Below, piece by piece: positions 15,801-22,907 of a stretch of 45,836 nucleotides of DNA. The stretch is from Paraburkholderia sp. Ac-20340 (lineage in GTDB: Bacteria > Pseudomonadota > Gammaproteobacteria > Burkholderiales > Burkholderiaceae), in NCBI RefSeq assembly GCF_017104965.1, contig NZ_JAAGPR010000051.1, positions 1 through 45,836 on the forward strand. Direction: 5' to 3'. How positions within the stretch are numbered: the stretch's first letter is position 1; each line of letters starts with the position of its first letter. The notes under the pieces are model-generated. The model saw only the letters and a list, made by a program, of their open reading frames with translations. It searched no databases and was not told the origin of the DNA. The translations under genes and the position numbers were made by a program.

Positions 15801-16969
15801 TGCATGCCGTGCCCGCGGGCGGATCGATTCCCGAAGTGTTGCCGGGCTGTGCGCCGACCAAGACGCGTCCGGCCGCGTCGCGCCTGGTGGCCAACGTGCG
15901 CCTGAACATGCAGGGCGCGAGCAAGGACACGCGTTACTTCTCGCTGGCGACTGGCGAAGCGGGCATCGAATACGAAGCGGGCGATGCGCTGGGCGTATGG
16001 CCGACAAACTGCCCGGCGCTGGTCGACGAAGTGCTCGCACTGACGCATCTGCACGCCGATACGCCCGTGGATGTGCCGGGCGTGGGCGATGTTCGTCTCG
16101 CCGATGCCTTGAGCCATCACTATGAAATCGCCCGTCCCGGTGCCGATGCGCTTGCGCTGATCGCCGCGCGTGCGCGTGGTCAGGGCCTGAGCGATCTGCT
16201 GCACGACGACCGCAAATCGGATCTGAAAAACTGGTTGTGGGGACAACAACTCGCCGATGTGCTGCACGAGTATCCCGTCGAACTCTCGGCGCGTGAATTG
16301 ACCGGCATGCTCAAGCGTCTGCAGCCGCGGCTTTATTCGATTTCATCGAGCCCGAAGGCGCACGCGGGCGAAGTGCATCTGACCGTTTCCGCCGTGCGTT
16401 ATCACAACGGGCGGCGCGATCGAAAAGGCGTGGCGTCGACTTTCCTCGCCGATCGCGCGACGGCGGGCAGCGTGCCGGTATTCGTGCAAAAGAGCACGCA
16501 TTTCCGTCCGCCACGCAGTGGCGACACGCCGATGATCATGGTCGGTCCCGGCACCGGCGTTGCACCGTTCCGCGCGTTTCTGCACGAGCGTCGCGCGCGG
16601 GGCGATTCGGGCCGCAACTGGCTGTTCTTCGGCGAGCAACACGCGGCAACGGACTTTTATTACCGCGACGAACTCGAAGCAATGCGCGGCGACGGCCTGC
16701 TGAATAAACTCGATCTCGCGTTCTCGCGCGATCAGCATGAAAAGGTCTACGTGCAGGACCGTATGCGCGAAAACGGCGCGCAGCTCTGGTCATGGCTGGA
16801 AGAGGGCGCCCACTTCTATGTCTGCGGCGACGCGAGCCGCATGGCGAAGGATGTGGACGCCGCACTCAGGACGGTCGTTGCGCAGCACGGCGGCATGAGC
16901 GACGATGCCGCCGGCGAATACGTCGGCCAGATGTCGCGCGAGCGCCGTTATGTGCGCGACGTGTACTGA
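12815..16969 (+). CDS. Assimilatory nitrate reductase fused to a CysJ-like NADPH flavoprotein
   Basis: 1384 residues combining catalyst and electron donor. Residues 1 to about 690 are a molybdopterin nitrate reductase of the NasA type: [4Fe-4S] cysteines C10, C13, C17 and C45 (CPYCGVGC ... LCTKG), a molybdenum-ligand cysteine near 138 (SRLCMASAGSG), and the C-terminal dinucleotide-binding domain (TGRLQHQWHTMTKTGK). After a linker (about 690-845) comes a flavodoxin domain from about 847 (LLWASQTGNVESLVERYA, TSTFGDGDSPDNGEPF). A ferredoxin-NADP-reductase-like part follows, with RLYSISSSP near 1170, GPGTGVAPFRAF near 1242, and the CysJ-like end RYVRDVY. Electrons should pass NADPH-FAD-FMN-[4Fe-4S]-Mo within one chain. 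Annotated burkholderia genomes call this a bifunctional nitrate reductase/sulfite reductase flavoprotein. No nitrate transporter gene is in this operon. Confidence 0.93.
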   Translation: MTGKSVKTVCPYCGVGCGMVLHVEDGEVKKISGDTEHPSNFGRLCTKGSSAHVALRKSGRLERAFVRRARDEDPVPLPIAQAIADTAARLRATLDAHGPDALSFYVSGQMSIEAQYLVNKLAKGFVGTNNIESNSRLCMASAGSGYKLSLGADGPPGSYQDFDRADCFFVIGANMADCHPILFLRMMDRVKAGAKLIVVDPRRTATADKASLYLPIKAGTDLALLNGLLYLLHENGHTDTDFIAQYTQGWDAMPAFLADYTPEKVAAITGLDEADIRRAAQMIGAAPEWMSCWTMGLNQSTHGTWSTNALCNLHLATGKICRPGSGPFSLTGQPNAMGGREMGYMGPGLPGQRSVLSEDDRAFVEARWQVPQGTLTTKLGGGTIDMFSRMAAGEIKACWIICTNPVASVANRQTVMAGLRAAELVIAQDAFLDTETNQYADVLLPGALWAEAEGVMINSERNMTLTQRAVESPGEALPDWQIIARVACAMGFEAAFSYASAAEVFDEIVGFSNPKTGYDLRGVSHAKLRETPLQWPCAPDAKSDRNPIRYLNDAARDGEPRIVFATPHGKGVFFARPHVAPAELPDGTYPIVFNTGRLQHQWHTMTKTGKVAMLNKLNPAPFVEIHPEDAGALGIAAKDRVEVRSRRGRVVLPAVVTDRVQPGNCFAPMHWNDVFGDDLCVNAVTSDAIDAISQQPELKFCAVALTRVAPEPVVVEPDARDIHDAQTATQETHEAALPQEFDMTRIDAFANLLDLGATPAPTLSETERLYLAGFVNGLRASRNESADAAVPLLPQHAPMTAAKRAWVDGLLAGLFSRAPSRVAPLIEAARPQDEQQGSVRIAHTRPKVVLLWASQTGNVESLVERYATQLMESGCEIRTACMADYTLANLEKAQYVLLMTSTFGDGDSPDNGEPFWSALKADNAPRLASLRYAVLALGDRNYDQFCGHGRNLDTRLEALGAQRLMARVDCDSEFQSTADAWLERVTARIKEEDAALHAVPAGGSIPEVLPGCAPTKTRPAASRLVANVRLNMQGASKDTRYFSLATGEAGIEYEAGDALGVWPTNCPALVDEVLALTHLHADTPVDVPGVGDVRLADALSHHYEIARPGADALALIAARARGQGLSDLLHDDRKSDLKNWLWGQQLADVLHEYPVELSARELTGMLKRLQPRLYSISSSPKAHAGEVHLTVSAVRYHNGRRDRKGVASTFLADRATAGSVPVFVQKSTHFRPPRSGDTPMIMVGPGTGVAPFRAFLHERRARGDSGRNWLFFGEQHAATDFYYRDELEAMRGDGLLNKLDLAFSRDQHEKVYVQDRMRENGAQLWSWLEEGAHFYVCGDASRMAKDVDAALRTVVAQHGGMSDDAAGEYVGQMSRERRYVRDVY

Positions 16970-17000
16970 TCTTGCCAAAGGCGAACTTGCCAAAAACGCC

Positions 17001-17972
17001 TTAACGCCGCTCGCCCAATGATGCGCGCTTTTGCTGATACATCGCGGCATCGGCGCGCGCGAGCAGATCGTCCACCGACGACGGCAGATCGTCATGCGTC
17101 ATCGCGCTGCCCACGCTGCTGCGCAACTGATACGGCTTTTGCGCGGCGCGATTGAAAATCTCCAGCTGATTGCGGATGCGTTCCATCGCACTCATTGCGC
17201 CGTGTTCGTCGGTACTGGAAAGCAGCACGGCGAATTCATCGCCGCCCATCCGGCCGATCACATCGCCATCGCGCAACGCCGTGCGCAATATCGTTGTGAA
17301 CGCAACCAGTGCGCGATCGCCTTCGGCGTGGCCGTAGGTATCGTTGATCTGCTTGAAGCCGTTGAGGTCGAGATACAGCAGCGAAGCGGGGCGCTGCGTG
17401 TTGCGGCACAGACGCACCGCCTGCTCCGCGAGCGACTTGAAACCGCGGCGGTTTGCAAGGCCCGTGAGTTCGTCGGTCGTCGCCATCTGGGTGGCGGCGA
17501 TTTCCTGCTCGGCCATGGCGGCGAGATCGCGCAGCACGATGCGTTCCTCGTCGTCGAAAACGCGCGGGCGGTTATCGATTACGCATAATGTGCCCAGCCG
17601 GATATCGCCCGGCACCGACAACGGACAGCCCGCATAAAAGCGGATATTCGGATTGCCGGTGACCAGCGGATTGTCGGCGAAACGCGAGTCGATGCTGGCG
17701 TCGTTGACGAAGAATAGCTCGTCGCCGAGGATCACGTGGCCGCAGAACGACACGTCGCGCGAGGTCTCGGAAACGTCGAGACCCGGATGCGATTTGAACC
17801 ACTGGCGGCCTGAATCGACCAGCGTGATGGCCGCAATGGGCACGTTGAACAGGCGTCGTGCGAGACGCGTGATGCGGTCGAAGCGGTCTTCGGGCGGTGT
17901 GTCGAGGATCTTGAGCGATCGCAACACGTCCAGACGCTCGGCTTCGTTCGCGGGTTCGGAAGGTCGAAGCAT
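17001..17972 (-). CDS. GAF-GGDEF diguanylate cyclase
   Basis: 323 residues from ATG 17972 (MLRPSEPANEAERLDVLRSL). Residues about 25-160 form a GAF sensor domain of the type starting ILDTPPEDRFDRITRLA and including SFCGHVILGDELFFVNDA. Residues about 165-323 form a GGDEF domain: TDELTGLANRRGF, metal-binding region YLDLNGFKQINDTYGHAEGD, and an intact GGDEF at 243-247. The RxxD product-inhibition site is present five residues before it (RDGD, 234-237). It should make cyclic-di-GMP from GTP in the cytoplasm under control of an unknown ligand or redox signal. No membrane segment is seen. It converges on the nitrate reductase gene (31 bp gap); nothing ties it functionally to that operon. Confidence 0.92.
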   Translation of the reverse strand: MLRPSEPANEAERLDVLRSLKILDTPPEDRFDRITRLARRLFNVPIAAITLVDSGRQWFKSHPGLDVSETSRDVSFCGHVILGDELFFVNDASIDSRFADNPLVTGNPNIRFYAGCPLSVPGDIRLGTLCVIDNRPRVFDDEERIVLRDLAAMAEQEIAATQMATTDELTGLANRRGFKSLAEQAVRLCRNTQRPASLLYLDLNGFKQINDTYGHAEGDRALVAFTTILRTALRDGDVIGRMGGDEFAVLLSSTDEHGAMSAMERIRNQLEIFNRAAQKPYQLRSSVGSAMTHDDLPSSVDDLLARADAAMYQQKRASLGERR

Positions 17973-18114
17973 AAATGAACGAGAGGATTGGAAAAAGATG
18001 CCGTCGATTCTAACGCGAAGCGTTGGGCTGTGACCGCACGAAGTGTGAGTCTGCAACGCAGGGATGATGCGTCGTGCAGGCGAGCTTTCGAATTGATTGC
18101 GGCCGCACGCATTG

Positions 18115-18999
18115 CTAAAGCGAACCGCACACATCGAAGAGCAAGGCGCGTGCCCAGCGCCGCGCCGGATCGCGATGCGTGCGTTCGTGCCAGGCGGCGG
18201 TTTTCGTGAAGCCCGGAATCGCGAGCGGCGGCGCGAGCACGGCTAAACCTTCGGCACGCTCGGCGAGCCTTTGCGGCACGACTGCAATCAGATCGCTTGC
18301 GCGCAGAATCTCCGGCAATACCAGAAAACTCGTCACCGAAAGCGCCACGCGCCGCTTGCGGCCAAGCTGCGCGAGTGCGGTGTCCGTGACGCCTTCGAAT
18401 GCGCCGCCCGAATACGAAACGAGCGCATGATCGAGCGCGCAAAAGCGTGCAATCGTCATGCGCTTGCGCGCGGCATCGGGATGATCTTTACGCATCACGC
18501 ATACGTAGCGTTCATCGAAAAGACGCCGCGCGTGTAGATCGGGCGGCGTGCTCTCCGGCGTGATCAACGCGATATCGACGTCGCCGCGTGCGAGTTGCGC
18601 GAACAGCGACGGGTCCTGGGCGGGCACGACCGCCACGCGTATGCCCGGTGCATCGCGACGCAAGGCCGCGAGATAGGGCGACACCACCGCTTGCAGCGCG
18701 TAATCGGTGGCCGCGAGCGTGAGCGTGAAATCGGCGCGGGCAGGATCGAATGCTTGAGGCGTGAGCAGCGACTCGACTTCGCCGAGAATCTGCCTGACCG
18801 GCGCGGCCAGTTCGAGTGCGCGCAACGTGGGCGCGATGCCGCGCTGCGTACGCACGAAGAGCGGATCGTCGAAGGCTTCGCGCAGGCGGGTGAGCATGCC
18901 GCTCACTGCGGGTTGCGTGAGCGAGAGACGCTGCGCGGCGCGCGTGACGTTGCGCTCGTCGAGCAGGGCGTCGAGTGCGCGCAGCAGATTGAGATCCAT
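18115..18999 (-). CDS. LysR-family transcriptional regulator
   Basis: 294 residues from ATG 18999 (MDLNLLRALDALLDERNVTRAAQRL); an in-frame ATG at 19020 adds seven residues. The N-terminal winged helix-turn-helix is clear (NVTRAAQRLSLTQPAVSGMLTRLREAFDDPLFVRTQRG), followed by the periplasmic-binding-protein-like effector domain (FTLTLAATDYALQAVVSPYLAALRRDAPGIRV, VDIALITPE). The start pattern MDLNLLRALDALL and the FTLTLAATDY segment are like the NodD/NahR/LinR branch. No intact divergent gene lies next to it (only the GNAT remnant), so its target is not evident. Confidence 0.9.
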   Translation of the reverse strand: MDLNLLRALDALLDERNVTRAAQRLSLTQPAVSGMLTRLREAFDDPLFVRTQRGIAPTLRALELAAPVRQILGEVESLLTPQAFDPARADFTLTLAATDYALQAVVSPYLAALRRDAPGIRVAVVPAQDPSLFAQLARGDVDIALITPESTPPDLHARRLFDERYVCVMRKDHPDAARKRMTIARFCALDHALVSYSGGAFEGVTDTALAQLGRKRRVALSVTSFLVLPEILRASDLIAVVPQRLAERAEGLAVLAPPLAIPGFTKTAAWHERTHRDPARRWARALLFDVCGSL

Positions 19000-19029
19000 T
19001 GTCCTGATATCAGCGGGCATGATGGCTGG

Positions 19030-19251
19030 CGATGAAAGATTCGGTTCCGCTTATTTCAGCACGGCCGCTGTGTGGACGTCCAGTGTGTCGATCGCAGGCA
19101 AGGCATTGCCACGGCGTTTATCGAGCGATTGAGAGCGATCGGCGTGGATCAGAATGGGCTTCGTATTTACTGGGTGACGAATCAGGAGAATGTGGGGGCG
19201 CGTACCGGCTGTGTGCGGTATGAGATTGCGCTGGGAAATAACGCGCATTGA
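19030..19251 (+). pseudogene. GNAT N-acetyltransferase remnant, shortened and probably frameshifted
   Basis: One frame ending at TGA 19249-19251 encodes CVDRRQGIATAFIERLRAIG, which is the acetyl-CoA-binding motif A of GNAT proteins (R-x-x-G-I/V-G/A). Next come LRIYWVTNQENVGAR and then VRYEIAL, matching the usual 'lyW.T...N..Ar' and the closing 'GFi.Yei.L'. About ten residues normally found between these two parts are missing. Upstream, the likely strand-helix region (AYFSTAAVWTSS) is in a different frame, and no proper start or N-terminal half is present. The fragment covers only about the last 70 residues of a roughly 150-residue family. It is read as a decayed gene between the LysR gene and the autotransporter. 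Confidence 0.5.
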
Positions 19252-19466
19252 GCGGCGCGTGCTTTCCCTTTACATCGTTATTCAAGCGATATTTGAAACA
19301 TGGGCGATGCATGGATTGAATGAATTTCCGCATCGCACAAAATGGCATTTAAAGAAGCTTTAATTGTCTGATGAAAACACTTATCGGGAAGATTTTTTAA
19401 AGCGGTGTTATAAACCGATTCACGCAGCCGAATGCAGTCGCAACGTTCCATACACTGGACGCGAAA

Positions 19467-22400
19467 ATGCAAAAACGGACGTGGAAAATCGGTGTGGGCA
19501 GCATGGCGCTATTGACCGGTGCAACGCCGGTGGTGGGGCACGCCGCTTGTTCCTCGACAGCACCGGCCAGCAATACCACGGTCACGTGCAGCGGATCGGG
19601 CGCACCTTCTGTCGTAGCGGTTTCCGGTAGTACGCAGGTTTCGATTACGCTGGACAGCACCGTCACCGGCAGCTATTCGCATGGCAGCACGCCGACGCCA
19701 TTTTCAGTCGATACATCGAGCACCCTCGTCAATAGCGGCAGCCTTTCCATGTCGGGCAATGGCACGGGCGTGGCGAATCGCGGAGCCATGCTGATCGGCG
19801 TGAATAATGGCAATACCGTGACGAATGGCACAAGCGGCGTCATCGCCACCACGGGTGCCTATAACGATGGTCTGGCCGCGAATGGCAACAACAATCAACT
19901 CGTCAACAACGGCAAGATCACGACATCGGGCGCCAACTCTTATGGCATGACAGCGGCCTGGGGGCAAAGCAACCAGGGCGCGTCGGGCAATGTGCTCACC
20001 AATACCGGCACGGTTTCGACTTCGGGAAGCAATGCGCGCGCGGCTTCGCTGCTCGGTGGAAGCAGCACCATCAACAATAGCGGCACGCTCGCCTCATCGG
20101 GACGCGACAGCCCTGCGGTCTATATGCAGGGCAACAACGATACGCTCGTCAATAGCGGGACAATCCAGACGACCGGTACGGCGTCGAGTAGCGGCAGCGT
20201 CGATGCGGTCGTATCGAATACGCTCGGCAGTTCTTTTAACGCGACGATCACGAATCAGGCGGGCGGATCGATCGTCAGCAATAACGGCATTGGCGTGCGT
20301 TCGACCAATGGCAATACCACCATCACCAATGCGGGGTTGATTCAGGGCGGTAGCGGCACGGCCATCAAGAACGGCAATGGCAATGACACACTGATTTTGC
20401 AGACCGGTTCGCAAATAGTAGGTAGTGCTGATGGTGGCGGCGGAGCCAACAGTGTGCAATTGCATGGCAGCGGCACGGCTTCGAATGCCTTCGTCAACTA
20501 TCAGACGCTGACGATGACCGGAACCGCATGGACATGGTCTGGGACGGGCACGTTTGCGAATGCCTATGTCAAAAACGGAACGCTCAATCTAACCGGCACG
20601 TTAGGCACGACCACGGCGACGGTCAGCGCCAGTGTGGACAGCGGCGCGACCTTGCAGGCGAACGCCGCGAATCTGCCGCTCGCCGTGACCGATAACGGTC
20701 TCGTGCGCTTTCAGCAGGACAGCGATGGGACGTACGCGGGTTTGATCGGCGGCACTGGCACGCTGGAAAAAACCGGTGCGGGTGCGTTGACGCTCTCGCC
20801 ATCGGCATCGGGTGGCAATACGTATTCCGGCGGCACGACGATTACGCAAGGCACGCTTGCGATTGCAGCCGATAACGCCATCGGCGCATCAACGGGCGCG
20901 CTCACTTTGAACGGCGGCACGCTGCAATTGAATAGCGCGTTCGATCTTTCGGCCAGCCGCGCGATGGCGATTACGGCGAACAACGGCACCATCGATACAC
21001 AGAGTTTCAGCTCGACGATTACGCAGAACATCACCGGTGCAGGCGCGCTCACCAAGCTTGGCGCGGGCGCACTGACGCTCGATGGCGGGAGCAACAGCTA
21101 TGCGGGCGGCACGAATGTCAGCGCGGGCACGCTGATTGTGGGCGATAGCGCGAGCAGCGCGGCTGCGCTCACAGGTGGTGGCGCAGTGGCGGTTGCAGCG
21201 GGCGCGACGTTGGGCGGCTATGGCAGCGTGAGTGGCGACGTCACGAATAACGGCACGATCGCTACGGCCAATGCAATGGCCGCGCTCGCAGGCGGCGCGA
21301 TCGGCAATTTCCAGATCAACGGCAATCTCACCAATGCGGGGCTCGTGCGGCTTGGCGGTAGCGGCGTGGGCAATACGCTGACGGTGGCGGGCAACTATAT
21401 CGGCCAGAATGGGTCGATTGCGCTGAACACATATCTGGCCGGCGACGGCGCGGCATCGGACCGGCTCGTGGTGAGCGGCGGCACGGCCAGCGGCAATAGC
21501 ACGCTGGACGTCACGAACGTGAATGGGCCAGGCGCGGCGACGTCGAGCGACGGCATTCAGATCGTGCAGGCGCTCAATGGCGCGACCACGAATGCCGGAG
21601 CGTTTTCTTTGGCGGGCGGGTCCGTGAAGGCTGGCGCGTATGAATACTTTCTGGCGAAGGGCGGCGTAAGCGCAGGTACGAGCCAGAACTGGTATTTGCG
21701 CAATACCATTCCGGCCGTAACAGGCGAGACGAATGTAGGTAGTGCGCCCGAGCCCGTTGTTTCCGCGCCAGGCACGCCAGAATCTATCGTGCAGGCTGTG
21801 GCGAGCGCGGTCGCCAAAGAGGCTGAAAACAGCGTGCCTGTTTATCGTGCGGAAGTACCGCTTTACGCCGAAGCGCCCAGCGTCGCACGTCAATTAGGCA
21901 TCCTTCAGATCGATACATTCCATGATCGTCAAGGCGAGCAAGGCTCGCTTACCGAGAGTGGCACAGTACCCGCATCGTGGGCGCGGGCGTGGGGCGGCGA
22001 TAGCACTATTGGGCAGGGCGGCGAGCTGAGCCCGTCGTTCGACGGATCGGTATGGGGCATGCAGATCGGTCAGGATCTCTATGCCACACATCCCGCGAGC
22101 GGTGCGCGCGATCACTTCGGCTTTCTGCTGGGTTTTTCGCGCGCTGTGGGCGACGTGAACGGCTTTGCGCTAGGGCAGCCCGATTACAGCGCTGGCTCGC
22201 TGCAAATCAATGTGTACAACCTTGGCGCGTACTGGACGCACATCGGCGCGGGCGGCTGGTACACGGACGCCGTGGCAATGGGCAGCGCGCTCACGGTACG
22301 CACGCAGTCGAGCGATACCGACGGCGGCGTGTCAGGTTCGACACACGGCAACGCGTTCACCGGGTCCGTCGAAGCGGGTTTGCCGATGGCGCTCGCATAT

Positions 22401-22802
22401 GGCCTCACGCTGGAGCCGCAGGCACAGATCGTCTGGCAATGGCTTTCGCTCGACCGCTTCAACGATGGCATTTCGGAGGTCACGTGGAATAACGGCAACA
22501 CGTTTCTTGGCCGCATCGGCGCGCGCTTGCAGTACGCGTTTGCGGCCGGTGGCATCGACTGGAAACCTTATGCGCGGGTGAATGTGCTGCGTGCATTCGG
22601 CGCCGATGACAAAACCACCTTCAGCGGCACCACCACGCTGGGCACGCCGGTCGGGCAGACGATGGGGCAGGTCGGTGTGGGTCTTGTCGCGCAACTGACG
22701 AAGCGCGGCAGTGTCTTCGTCACGGCAAGCTGGCTGACGAATCTGGGCGGCGAGCATCAGCGTGTGATCGCGGGCGATGCGGGTGTGCGCTGGGCGTGGT
22801 GA
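19467..22802 (+). CDS. Autotransporter (type V secretion) with beta-helix passenger
   Basis: 1111 residues. A signal peptide (MQKRTWKIGVGSMALLTGATPVVGHAACS) leads a long passenger rich in Gly, Ser, Thr and Asn with short beta-helix repeats of the type NNGNTVTNGTSGVI. Two autotransporter-associated beta-strand repeats follow (GTLEKTGAGALTLSP with TYSGGTTITQGTL near 430-470, and ALTKLGAGALTLDG with SYAGGTNVSAGTL near 530-560). The C-terminal translocator (about 835-1111, from WARAWGGDSTIGQ) is a 12-strand outer-membrane barrel and ends with Trp. The passenger would be displayed or released outside the cell; an adhesive role is common in the family but unproven here. It stands alone, preceded by an AT-rich 200-bp region and followed by a bidirectional terminator. 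Confidence 0.92.
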   Translation: MQKRTWKIGVGSMALLTGATPVVGHAACSSTAPASNTTVTCSGSGAPSVVAVSGSTQVSITLDSTVTGSYSHGSTPTPFSVDTSSTLVNSGSLSMSGNGTGVANRGAMLIGVNNGNTVTNGTSGVIATTGAYNDGLAANGNNNQLVNNGKITTSGANSYGMTAAWGQSNQGASGNVLTNTGTVSTSGSNARAASLLGGSSTINNSGTLASSGRDSPAVYMQGNNDTLVNSGTIQTTGTASSSGSVDAVVSNTLGSSFNATITNQAGGSIVSNNGIGVRSTNGNTTITNAGLIQGGSGTAIKNGNGNDTLILQTGSQIVGSADGGGGANSVQLHGSGTASNAFVNYQTLTMTGTAWTWSGTGTFANAYVKNGTLNLTGTLGTTTATVSASVDSGATLQANAANLPLAVTDNGLVRFQQDSDGTYAGLIGGTGTLEKTGAGALTLSPSASGGNTYSGGTTITQGTLAIAADNAIGASTGALTLNGGTLQLNSAFDLSASRAMAITANNGTIDTQSFSSTITQNITGAGALTKLGAGALTLDGGSNSYAGGTNVSAGTLIVGDSASSAAALTGGGAVAVAAGATLGGYGSVSGDVTNNGTIATANAMAALAGGAIGNFQINGNLTNAGLVRLGGSGVGNTLTVAGNYIGQNGSIALNTYLAGDGAASDRLVVSGGTASGNSTLDVTNVNGPGAATSSDGIQIVQALNGATTNAGAFSLAGGSVKAGAYEYFLAKGGVSAGTSQNWYLRNTIPAVTGETNVGSAPEPVVSAPGTPESIVQAVASAVAKEAENSVPVYRAEVPLYAEAPSVARQLGILQIDTFHDRQGEQGSLTESGTVPASWARAWGGDSTIGQGGELSPSFDGSVWGMQIGQDLYATHPASGARDHFGFLLGFSRAVGDVNGFALGQPDYSAGSLQINVYNLGAYWTHIGAGGWYTDAVAMGSALTVRTQSSDTDGGVSGSTHGNAFTGSVEAGLPMALAYGLTLEPQAQIVWQWLSLDRFNDGISEVTWNNGNTFLGRIGARLQYAFAAGGIDWKPYARVNVLRAFGADDKTTFSGTTTLGTPVGQTMGQVGVGLVAQLTKRGSVFVTASWLTNLGGEHQRVIAGDAGVRWAW

Positions 22803-22820
22803 ACTCAATGCCCAAAAACA

Positions 22821-22855
22821 AAACGCCCCTGCAAGCAGAAGCTGCAGGGGCGTTT
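22821..22855. terminator. Bidirectional intrinsic terminator between the autotransporter and icd
   Basis: AAACGCCCCTGCA (22821-22833) pairs perfectly over 13 bp with TGCAGGGGCGTTT (22843-22855), with a nine-base loop. On the minus strand the stem is followed by TGTTTTTGGG, a good U-tract for icd. On the plus strand it ends GTTTCT, adequate for the autotransporter gene 19 bp upstream. Confidence 0.88.
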
Positions 22856-22861
22856 CTACAA

Positions 22862-22884
22862 CGAGGCCTTAAAAACAGGCCTCG
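22862..22884 (-). terminator. Second hairpin downstream of icd
   Basis: CGAGGCCT (22862-22869) and AGGCCTCG (22877-22884) form a perfect 8-bp stem with loop TAAAAAC. It lies 23 bp after the icd stop and just before the main terminator in the icd direction. It has no U-run of its own, so it probably backs up the main terminator or protects the mRNA 3' end. Confidence 0.5.
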
Positions 22885-22907
22885 AATGCAGCTAAGCTAA
22901 CGTCGAC

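Noticed and set aside
19260..19466. Small genes in the AT-rich region before the autotransporter
   Set aside because: Short frames there have no ribosome site or similarity; it is probably promoter DNA.
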